From Flavobacterium dankookense (GTDB lineage Bacteria; Bacteroidota; Bacteroidia; Flavobacteriales; Flavobacteriaceae): DNA of 64,000 nt. The translations under genes were made by a program, and so were the position numbers. Shown here piece by piece: positions 28,721 to 35,500 of this stretch (position 1 is its first letter; the number at the start of each line of letters is the position of its first letter). Under the pieces are notes generated by a model. The model was not told the DNA's origin. It did no database searches and saw only the letters and a list, made by a program, of their open reading frames with translations. Location of the stretch: contig NZ_SNXR01000019.1 of the NCBI RefSeq assembly GCF_004362665.1, positions 62,001 through 126,000 on the forward strand. Direction: 5' to 3'.

Positions 28721-30226
28721 ATGCAAGAAACTGTAAATAAATATCTTTTAAAATTGGGATACGCTAATAAAATAGATGGCTTCAATGATAAATATCTTTC
28801 TCATCCGAACTATCCAAGTTTATTGGCAGTTACAGATTCATTAACTCAATTAGAAATTGTAAATGTTGCTGTAAATGTGCCATTTAATCAAATTGGAAAT
28901 CTACCAGATGTTTTTGTTACTCAGTTCATTATTGATGATGATAAAGAGTTTTTTATAGTTGAAAAGATTGAAGATAATTATTTTATTTTTTATGACAATC
29001 ATAAAAAAAATAAATATCAAATTGAGGAAATTAGAAATCATTGGACTGGTTTAGTTTTACTTTTAGAGGAAAATGATAGTAAAAATGATGTTGAGAAAAA
29101 ATCTTATCAGTATTTTTATTTTTTACTTTTCACAATCGGGCTATATTCAATAATTGAACAAAACAAAACAGTATATTCTTTTTTACAATTATTATTTACA
29201 GTAATTGGCCTGTTTTTCTCTGTGGAAATTACTAAATCAATTTTTCACAATGAAGGGTTAACTAATGGATCTAAATTCTGCAATAAAAAAACAAATTTTT
29301 CTTGTAATGAAATTATAAAATCAAATCTTGTGGTTTTTAAAAAATATTTTTTTTTTGTTGACTTGCCTATAATCTTTTTTTCATTTTCATTTTTATTACA
29401 AATACTATTTCCAACGCTGATAATAATTGTTGGGATATTAAGTTTATTTTCAATTCCAATTGTTATTTATTCCATTTATTATCAGAGTTATATAGCCAAA
29501 AGGTGGTGCGTCTTGTGTTTGGTTATTTCTTTAACGCTTTCTATTAACACGATTTTGTTATTATTAAATTTTAAATTTATTAAAGTTGAAAGTATTGATG
29601 TTTATAAATCTTTGATATTATTAGTTATGGTTTATTTATTCTGGTACTCAATCAAATCCATAACTTTAAAATCCATTATTTTAAAAAAACATGTTAATAG
29701 TTTATTACGTTTTAAAAGAAATATTGAGGTATTTGAAAAAGTTTCTACGAAAGTACAACTTGATTATGAAGGACTGAATTTAATAAAATTAGGTGATGAT
29801 AATGCAAACAATACAATTGTTCTTTTCATTAGCCCGAGTTGCTCTTTTTGTGATGTTGCTTTTAAAGAATCATTAGAAATTATTGAAAAAAACAAAAATA
29901 AATTCAACCTAATGATAGGATTTAATGTTAATATTAACAATAATGAGAACCCATATGTTAATATTGCTGTAACTATTCAAAATTTATATTTTTTAAAGAA
30001 AGACTATAAAAACGCATTAATTGATTGGCATATAAAAAAACTAAAGATTGAAGATTGGATACATAAATGGACAATAAATAACAAAGAACCAGACAAAATA
30101 CTTCAATCACATTATTATTGGTGTTTAGATAATGATCTACAATACACACCAGTTAGAATTTTTAATAACTACTTATTAAATGAGAATTATGATTTAAAGG
30201 ATATAATCTATTTTTTAAAAGATTAA
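28721..30226 (+). CDS. Membrane protein: degenerate C39 domain, VKOR and thioredoxin domains
   Basis: 501 residues. Residues 1-125 look like a C39 peptidase fold without the catalytic Cys (YLSHPNYPSLLAVTDSL, DNYFIFYDNH). About 130-310 is a multi-span membrane part of vitamin K epoxide reductase type, with one Cys pair at 187/195 (CNKKTNFSC) and the CxxC at 263/266 (RWCVLCLV). The C-terminus is a thioredoxin-like domain with CSFC at 374-377 (SPSCSFCDVAF). VKOR-Trx fusions make disulfides in exported proteins; the added C39-like domain is known from bacteriocin-type loci in Bacteroidota, where it may hold the leader. Here the obvious substrate is the two-cysteine peptide encoded 77 bases downstream. 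Confidence 0.88.
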   Translation: MQETVNKYLLKLGYANKIDGFNDKYLSHPNYPSLLAVTDSLTQLEIVNVAVNVPFNQIGNLPDVFVTQFIIDDDKEFFIVEKIEDNYFIFYDNHKKNKYQIEEIRNHWTGLVLLLEENDSKNDVEKKSYQYFYFLLFTIGLYSIIEQNKTVYSFLQLLFTVIGLFFSVEITKSIFHNEGLTNGSKFCNKKTNFSCNEIIKSNLVVFKKYFFFVDLPIIFFSFSFLLQILFPTLIIIVGILSLFSIPIVIYSIYYQSYIAKRWCVLCLVISLTLSINTILLLLNFKFIKVESIDVYKSLILLVMVYLFWYSIKSITLKSIILKKHVNSLLRFKRNIEVFEKVSTKVQLDYEGLNLIKLGDDNANNTIVLFISPSCSFCDVAFKESLEIIEKNKNKFNLMIGFNVNINNNENPYVNIAVTIQNLYFLKKDYKNALIDWHIKKLKIEDWIHKWTINNKEPDKILQSHYYWCLDNDLQYTPVRIFNNYLLNENYDLKDIIYFLKD

Positions 30227-30303
30227 AAAAACATTTTACAACTAAAGTCAGAAATTCAAATGACTTAAAATGATTGAGAAGAATAATTTTATATGAAATA
30301 TTT

Positions 30304-30489
30304 ATGATTGAAAAAATTTTAGATTTAAAAGGTATTGCTGTTCTAAGTAAAGAGGAGCAAAAAAGTGTTAATGGTGGATTTAGAACTTGGTGTGCAAAAA
30401 GACATGGAAACATTGTTGATTTAAGAAAAGGAGGTCAGGAGGTCGAGGTTGGCTGGCAAAACGAGTATGGATGCTGGATATACTCATGA
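30304..30489 (+). CDS. Double-glycine-leader peptide (bacteriocin-like precursor)
   Basis: 61 residues. The leader MIEKILDLKGIAVLSKEEQKSVNGG (25 residues) is a textbook GG-type signal: conserved L/I positions, ELSKxEQK-like core, and cleavage after Gly-Gly. The core is FRTWCAKRHGNIVDL... ending EYGCWIYS, 36 residues, with two Cys that could form a disulfide. An upstream ATG (30274) only adds a non-leader tail. The stop is TGA, and the same frame continues for 18 codons (see 30490-30546). It sits between the VKOR/Trx gene and the exporter genes, which supports a secreted peptide. Activity (antimicrobial or signal) is inferred. Confidence 0.85.
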   Translation: MIEKILDLKGIAVLSKEEQKSVNGGFRTWCAKRHGNIVDLRKGGQEVEVGWQNEYGCWIYS

Positions 30490-30546
30490 ATGAATTGGAA
30501 TTCAAGGCCTAATTGTCCTCCTGGTTCATTACCGTGGTGCGTTTAG
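30490..30546 (+). other. In-frame extension of the precursor after TGA (possible second part of the peptide)
   Basis: Directly after the TGA (30487-30489) the same frame reads MNWNSRPNCPPGSLPWCV before a TAG. It is rich in Pro, Trp and Cys, like a secreted peptide and unlike the surrounding A/T sequence. It has two cysteines, which would bring the mature product to four. Either the TGA is a nonsense mutation in a once ~80 residue precursor, or it is read through, or this is chance. It could not be a free-standing secreted peptide because it has no leader. Confidence 0.45.
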
Positions 30547-30568
30547 GGTATATCTATTATACTTCGAT

Positions 30569-30612
30569 AAATTAATGAGAAAGAAAAATTAATTTTTCTT
30601 TCTCATTAATTT
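30569..30612 (+). terminator. Perfect 44-bp palindrome (22-bp arms, no loop) after the peptide gene
   Basis: The core AATGAGAAAGAAAAATT / AATTTTTCTTTCTCATT is extended at both ends to 22-bp arms with no mismatch. A T-rich stretch (30609-30618) follows. It is placed after the precursor and before the lipoprotein gene, so it probably ends or attenuates the precursor transcript, giving more peptide mRNA than exporter mRNA. The length is unusual for a simple terminator. Confidence 0.75.
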
Positions 30613-30645
30613 TAATTATATTATATTTAAGATTAAAATAGAAAA

Positions 30646-31065
30646 ATGAAAAAAATTATGCTTTTATGTTTGTTCACAATCATTTGTTGTACAAAAAGTA
30701 AAGATAATATCTGGTTGGAATATAAGACAAAAGATTCTATACCTCCAGTATTGAAAAATGTATTGTCTTTAAAAAGTGATTTTAAAATAGCTAATCCAGA
30801 TGAAAAATACAATTCTACTGATTTTATAGTAGATTCTTTACCCGACAAACAATTAAAGTATGTGGCAAAAAATAAAAATACTTGGCGACTAGCCTACACC
30901 CAAGGTGGTTTTGGCAAATATAATATTGTAGTTGAGTGTAGAGTGGAAAAGGATTCTGTATTTGATTTAAAGTATTGGGAAACACTACATAATTTCACCA
31001 ATAATATTGAATTTGAAGAGTTAGTAAAACAAGACAAAATTAGATTAAAAAACATTAGTAATTAG
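30646..31065 (+). CDS. Small lipoprotein in the peptide locus (possible immunity protein)
   Basis: 139 residues. The signal MKKIMLLCLFTIICC ends in a lipobox at IICC. The mature part is polar, with strands such as YVAKNKNTWRLAYTQGGFGKYNIVVECRV. I do not recognise a family. The gene lies between the peptide precursor and the exporter, all on the + strand, which is where immunity proteins are usually found. That role is only a guess from position. It could also be an accessory lipoprotein. Confidence 0.65.
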   Translation: MKKIMLLCLFTIICCTKSKDNIWLEYKTKDSIPPVLKNVLSLKSDFKIANPDEKYNSTDFIVDSLPDKQLKYVAKNKNTWRLAYTQGGFGKYNIVVECRVEKDSVFDLKYWETLHNFTNNIEFEELVKQDKIRLKNISN

Positions 31066-31186
31066 TTTTATTAAATCTTTTTGATTTTTGACTTAAAGAA
31101 AAAAATATAAAAATAGTTTTATGTAAAAGTTGAAAAAAACTAATTATAAACTGACCCAGTAAAATTTAAATAAAAGGATTAAATGA

Positions 31187-32167
31187 ATGACACAGTCATT
31201 TCCTTATTACAAACAAGCCGATGCCAAAGACTGCGGTCCAACTTGCCTTAAAATCATAGCCAAACACTATGGTAAGAATCTCAATATACAACAGCTACGT
31301 AGTTTATCTGAAACAACCCGAGAAGGAAGCAATTTATTAAACCTATCCGAAGCTGCTGAACAAATTGGTTTTAGAACTTTGGGTGTGAAACTTTCTTTTG
31401 AAAAAGTAAACGAAGCACCTTTGCCTTGTATTTTGCATTGGAATGCTAATCACTATGTAGTATTGTATAAAATAAAAAAAGATAGGATATTTATTTCTGA
31501 TCCTGCTTTTGGGTTTCTTGAATATAATAAAGAAGCGTTTATAAAAAACTGGATAGGTGGAAATGCCGATGATTATACCGAGGAAGGTATTGCTTTATTA
31601 CTAGAACCTACACCTAGGTTTCATCAATCTGAATTTGACAAAGAAGAAAAAGCATTTGGTTTTGGATTATTATTCAATTACATATTTCCTTATAAATCTT
31701 TTGTAATTCAGTTAATAATCGGTCTGCTGGCAGGAAGTTTGTTGCAACTTATTTTTCCGTTTTTAACGCAGAGTGTTGTTGATGTAGGTATCCAAAATCA
31801 AAATATCCATTTTATCTATATGGTGTTGGCGGCACAATTGTTTTTGTTTTTTGGAAAAACGGCTTTGGAACTTATTAGAAGTTGGATATTACTTCATCTT
31901 TCTACTCGGATTAACATTTCTCTGATATCCGATTTTTTCATCAAACTGATGAACTTGCCTATATCCTTCTTTGATGTTAGGATGACTGGAGATATCATGC
32001 AACGCATCAATGATCATCATAGAATTGAACGAATATTAACTACTTCGTCGTTGAATGTTTTGTTTTCGATTTTCAATATGTTTATCATGGGCGGTGTTTT
32101 GGCTTATTATAATTTGAAAATTTTTACTGTTTTTTTGTTGGAAGCTTACTGTATTTTTTGTGGGTAA
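31187..32167 (+). CDS. C39-peptidase ABC exporter, N-terminal part (frameshifted)
   Basis: 326 residues. The peptidase C39 domain has catalytic Cys16 in DCGPTC, His89 (NANHYVVLYK) and Asp105 (ISDPAFGF). It is followed by membrane spans of an ABC exporter, about residues 165-320. This class (PCAT) cleaves GG leaders and exports the core. The frame breaks after FTVFLLEAYCIFCG. Reading on in the -1 frame from the T-run gives VGSLLYFLWVTLFLKRREALDYKRF, which fits the family, so the two pieces belong together. The start uses an ATG with AAAGGATT ahead of it. An ATG four bases upstream is out of frame. Confidence 0.9.
   Translation: MTQSFPYYKQADAKDCGPTCLKIIAKHYGKNLNIQQLRSLSETTREGSNLLNLSEAAEQIGFRTLGVKLSFEKVNEAPLPCILHWNANHYVVLYKIKKDRIFISDPAFGFLEYNKEAFIKNWIGGNADDYTEEGIALLLEPTPRFHQSEFDKEEKAFGFGLLFNYIFPYKSFVIQLIIGLLAGSLLQLIFPFLTQSVVDVGIQNQNIHFIYMVLAAQLFLFFGKTALELIRSWILLHLSTRINISLISDFFIKLMNLPISFFDVRMTGDIMQRINDHHRIERILTTSSLNVLFSIFNMFIMGGVLAYYNLKIFTVFLLEAYCIFCG
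32129..32137 (+). other. Frameshift site: G-T7-G run with a T TTT TTG heptamer
   Basis: Codons 315-317 read GTT TTT TTG. The seven-T run (32130-32136) gives the X XXY YYZ pattern known from -1 programmed frameshift sites. Slipping back one base gives the frame of the following half. A one-base deletion in the homopolymer (real or a sequencing error) explains it equally well. No strong hairpin is evident right after it. Confidence 0.7.
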
Positions 32168-33378
32168 CACTTTTTCTCAAGCGAAGAGAAGCTCTAGACT
32201 ACAAACGTTTTTCAGAAGTTAGCCAGGAGCAAAGTAAAGTAATTGAACTCATTAATGGCATGCAGGAAATAAAACTGCACAATGCCGAAAAACAAAAGCG
32301 TTGGGGTTGGGAATATGTTCAAGCACGACTTTTTAAAGTCTCGATGAAAGGGTTGGTTTTAGAACAAACACAAAGTATTGGTTCCAATTTTATTAATGAA
32401 TTGAAGAATATCATCATTATTTTTCTATCGGCCAAACTGGTGATTGATGGACAAATTACTCTAGGAATGATGATGGCAATCAGTAGTATAGTAGGAAGTT
32501 TGAATGGACCAATTGTTCAATTAATAAGCTTTATTAGAGAAGCACAAGATGCTAAGATTTCATTAGCACGTCTTTCTGAAATTCACGATAAAGAAGATGA
32601 AACAGCTAGTCTCGATGAAAAAATAAAAGAAATTCCTAAAGATGCCACAATTACTATTAGGGATTTGTCATTCCGTTATATTGGTTCTGATGTAAATGTT
32701 TTAGAAAATCTAAACTTAACGATTCCACCGAATAAAATAACAGCGATAGTAGGAACTAGTGGAAGTGGAAAAACTACTTTAATGAAATTGCTTCAACAAT
32801 TTTATGAACCTCATGCTGGGGAAATTTTAGTAGGGAAAACGTCTTTAAGTAAAATCGCTCCAAAGTATTGGCGAAGCCATATTGGTTCTGTCATGCAAGA
32901 AGGTTATATTTTTAATGATACTATTGCCAATAATATTGCTATAGGTGTTGATAGTGTTGATAAGGAAAAACTACTTTATGCAGCTGATGTTGCCAATATT
33001 AAAAATTTCATTGAAGATTATCCGCTTGGTTTTAATACCAAAATTGGTATGGAAGGCGTTGGGATGAGTACTGGTCAAAAGCAACGATTATTGATTGCAA
33101 GAGCCGTTTATAAAAATCCTGAAATGTTGTTTTTTGACGAAGCGACATCGGCACTTGATGCCAATAATGAAAAGGAAATTATGGAAAAATTAAATGTGTT
33201 TTTCAAAGACAAAACAGTTGTTGTAATTGCTCACCGATTGAGTACTGTGATGAATGCCGACCAAATTGTAGTGTTGGAAAAAGGAAAAATTATTGAAACT
33301 GGAAATCATCAAGAGCTAATAAAACGAAAAGGAAACTACTATGAGTTAGTGAAAAATCAATTACAGTTAGGAACATAG
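32158..33378 (+). CDS. C39-peptidase ABC exporter, C-terminal part (frameshifted)
   Basis: 406 residues, in the -1 frame relative to the N-terminal part. It has the last membrane span(s), then the ATPase domain with Walker A VGTSGSGKTTLMKLL, the Q-loop SVMQEG, signature MSTGQKQRLLIARA, Walker B MLFFDEATSALDA and the His switch VVVIAHRLSTV. The assigned start is TTG and falls inside the transmembrane region, so this is not an independent gene but the rest of the exporter. All ATPase motifs are intact, so the break is recent, recoded or artefactual. Confidence 0.88.
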   Translation: MWVTLFLKRREALDYKRFSEVSQEQSKVIELINGMQEIKLHNAEKQKRWGWEYVQARLFKVSMKGLVLEQTQSIGSNFINELKNIIIIFLSAKLVIDGQITLGMMMAISSIVGSLNGPIVQLISFIREAQDAKISLARLSEIHDKEDETASLDEKIKEIPKDATITIRDLSFRYIGSDVNVLENLNLTIPPNKITAIVGTSGSGKTTLMKLLQQFYEPHAGEILVGKTSLSKIAPKYWRSHIGSVMQEGYIFNDTIANNIAIGVDSVDKEKLLYAADVANIKNFIEDYPLGFNTKIGMEGVGMSTGQKQRLLIARAVYKNPEMLFFDEATSALDANNEKEIMEKLNVFFKDKTVVVIAHRLSTVMNADQIVVLEKGKIIETGNHQELIKRKGNYYELVKNQLQLGT

Positions 33379-33421
33379 GATTTTAGATTGAAGATTAACG
33401 ATTTTAGATTTAAGAAGTAAA

Positions 33422-34705
33422 ATGCCAGAAATTAAAGAAATAGAATTAAGAAGCGAAGAAGTACAAGAAATCTTGACGCGTGTTCCTCATTGGATGATTC
33501 GTTGGGGAAATGTTTTTATTCTATTGTTACTTTTTTTAGTGTTTTTAGTTTCCTGGTTTGTGAAATATCCTGATATCATTGCAACTGAAATCGTCATTAC
33601 AACCCAAATACCACCAGAAAAATTAATTGCTCGAACTTCGGGAAGGATAGAAGCTATTTTAATTGAGGATAAAGAAATTATTTCGAAGAATACACCTTTA
33701 GCAATAATAGAAAATGCGGCAAATTATAAAGATATTTTTCTTTTAAAAAGTATAGTTGATACTATTAATTTAGACAAAACTTCATTTCCATTTCATTTGC
33801 TTAAAACAACTCAATTGGGTGAAGTGGAAAGTTCCTTTGCATTATTTCAAAAGGAATATATAGCCGATGAGCTTAACTCAAAATTGCAACCCTATAAAGT
33901 TGAGAATAATGCGCAAAACTATGAAAGTCATCAATTGAGAGAACGTTTGCAATTATTGGAAGCGCAAAAAGCAATCACCCAAAATGAACTGGTATTGCAA
34001 AAAAATGATTTGGAGCGTTATGAAAGTTTATTCAAAAAAGGAATTATTGCAGCGCAGGAAATTGAAAAACAACGATTACTGTATCTGCAAGCCGAAAAGA
34101 ATTATAAAAGCTTATTGAGTTCAGTTTCTCAAATGAAATCTTCTTTGAATGACTTGAACAGAACAACTGAAACAACCAAAATAAACGCCACTAAAGAAAC
34201 CGTAACTCTTGAACGAAATGTATTTCAGTCTTTTTATGAACTAAAAAAAGTAATAAAAAATTGGGAATTGAATTATGTTTTGCGTTCTTCTATTGACGGA
34301 AAAGTAACTTTTCTTCAAATATGGACAGAAAATCAAACGGTAAATGCAGGAGATAATGTATTTGCAATAATTCCATCTGTTAGGAAAAATTATATAGGTA
34401 AAGTTAAAGCTCCAGCACAAAATTCAGGAAAGATACAAGTTGGTCAAGATGTAAATATCCGTTTAGCTAATTTCCCAGATCGTGAATTTGGAATGTTAAA
34501 AGGAAAAATTAATACAATTTCATTGACTCCTGACAAAGAAGGAAATCTTTTGATCGATGTTTCATTGCCCGAAGGTTTAAGAACATCTTATAAAAAACAA
34601 ATCACATTTCAACAGGAAATGTCTGGTTCGGCTGAAATAGTTACCGAAGATTTACGACTTATTGAACGGTTATTGTATCAGTTTAGAGATGTTTTTAGGA
34701 GGTAA
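33422..34705 (+). CDS. HlyD-family adaptor of the peptide exporter
   Basis: 427 residues. A single membrane anchor near 30-50 (NVFILLLLFLVFLVSWFV) follows a short cytoplasmic N-terminus. Then come a biotinyl-lipoyl-like half (ARTSGRIEAILIEDKE), a long coiled-coil hairpin (~150-260, QAKITQNELVLQKNDLERYESLFKKGIIAAQEIEKQ-like), and a beta-barrel tail (DGKVTFLQIWTENQTVNAGD). It bridges the ABC exporter to an outer-membrane channel; no TolC-like gene is nearby, so a chromosomal one would be shared. It follows the exporter gene by 43 bases. Confidence 0.9.
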   Translation: MPEIKEIELRSEEVQEILTRVPHWMIRWGNVFILLLLFLVFLVSWFVKYPDIIATEIVITTQIPPEKLIARTSGRIEAILIEDKEIISKNTPLAIIENAANYKDIFLLKSIVDTINLDKTSFPFHLLKTTQLGEVESSFALFQKEYIADELNSKLQPYKVENNAQNYESHQLRERLQLLEAQKAITQNELVLQKNDLERYESLFKKGIIAAQEIEKQRLLYLQAEKNYKSLLSSVSQMKSSLNDLNRTTETTKINATKETVTLERNVFQSFYELKKVIKNWELNYVLRSSIDGKVTFLQIWTENQTVNAGDNVFAIIPSVRKNYIGKVKAPAQNSGKIQVGQDVNIRLANFPDREFGMLKGKINTISLTPDKEGNLLIDVSLPEGLRTSYKKQITFQQEMSGSAEIVTEDLRLIERLLYQFRDVFRR

Positions 34706-34782
34706 GAAATAAGGATTACTATTGTATCAATCGGAAAACAAAAAAACATCATCCAAATTGCTTCCATTTTTATTCTTTAAGA

Positions 34783-34998
34783 TTAATTACGTCTTTTTCT
34801 TTTTTCAACCATATACATATTGAATACGGACAATAGAATGAAAAGTGTTGGAATGATAAAATAACTTTTTCTTTCGTCAAATGAATTTCCTTCTTGAGAT
34901 GCTTTGTAATTTTCGTAGATGATGTATAGCCAAAATACGATACAAATAGAATTTATTAAAATACTGTATTTATTAAGAATGGCTAGAATTTTTTGCAT
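34783..34998 (-). CDS. Small membrane protein (two spans)
   Basis: 71 residues from MQKILAILNKYSILIN; the in-frame upstream ATG at 35022 adds eight unlikely residues. Two hydrophobic spans are visible, ILINSICIVFWLYIIYENY and YFIIPTLFILLSVFNMYMV, with a basic end EKRKRRN. It lies just after the terminator of the DUF3276 gene, on the same strand. I do not recognise it. Confidence 0.6.
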   Translation of the reverse strand: MQKILAILNKYSILINSICIVFWLYIIYENYKASQEGNSFDERKSYFIIPTLFILLSVFNMYMVEKRKRRN

Positions 34999-35014
34999 GG
35001 TTGAAGTTATAAAA

Positions 35015-35041
35015 AAGCCCAAAAAAAATACTTTTGGGCTT
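35015..35041 (-). terminator. Terminator of the DUF3276 gene
   Basis: Stem AAGCCCAAAA (35015-35024) / TTTTGGGCTT (35032-35041); the A-run on the left is a T-tract on the minus strand. It lies 12 bases after the stop. Confidence 0.85.
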
Positions 35042-35052
35042 CGGTTATTTTA

Positions 35053-35430
35053 TTAAATATCGTCAAAATCAATATCAGTGAAACTTTTTTCGGTTGGCGT
35101 TTTTTCTGTACTATTTTCTTGTTGGTATTCTTTTTTGAAGTCTTTTTGGTGTCTTTCTGAAATAACTTCTTCTCCTTTGTTATTTAAAACATAAGAAGTC
35201 ATTTCTTCTAGAATTTCGGTGAAAGCAGCAAAGTCTTCTTTGTATAAATAGATTTTGTGTTTTTTGAAATGAAACGAACCATCTTCTTCAGTAAATTTTT
35301 TACTTTCGGTGATAGTAATGTAATAATCATCAGCTTTTGTTGCTCTTACATCAAAGAAATAAGTTCGTCTTCCTGCTCTTAAAACTTTAGAAAAAATTTC
35401 ATCTTTTTCTAACATATCATTTTCTCTCAT
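35053..35430 (-). CDS. DUF3276 (PUR-alpha-like) nucleic-acid-binding protein
   Basis: 125 residues from the start MRENDMLEKDEIFSKVLRAGRRTYFFDVRAT; a start 63 bases upstream (35493) adds a non-family N-terminus. The GRRTYFFDVRAT..DYYITITESKK and HKIYLYKEDF segments are the PUR-alpha repeat as found across Bacteroidota. The C-terminus is acidic and disordered (EKSFTDIDFDDI). It is a small single-stranded nucleic-acid binding protein; the cellular role is not established. It follows the ABC exporter gene (35501-37264) by about 70 bases. Confidence 0.85.
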   Translation of the reverse strand: MRENDMLEKDEIFSKVLRAGRRTYFFDVRATKADDYYITITESKKFTEEDGSFHFKKHKIYLYKEDFAAFTEILEEMTSYVLNNKGEEVISERHQKDFKKEYQQENSTEKTPTEKSFTDIDFDDI

Positions 35431-35500
35431 ATTCTTTCGGTCAATTAGTAGTGTTTCTATATAGTTCAAAAATGGTAAATTTTTTGTTACCAAACAACAA

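Noticed and set aside
30487..30489. TGA as selenocysteine
   Set aside because: No selenocysteine genes or SECIS-like hairpin immediately after it were seen in the window, and the peptide family uses Cys.
32158..33378. Independent ABC transporter gene
   Set aside because: Begins with TTG inside a transmembrane segment and continues exactly the family sequence of the preceding half; it is the rest of a frameshifted gene.
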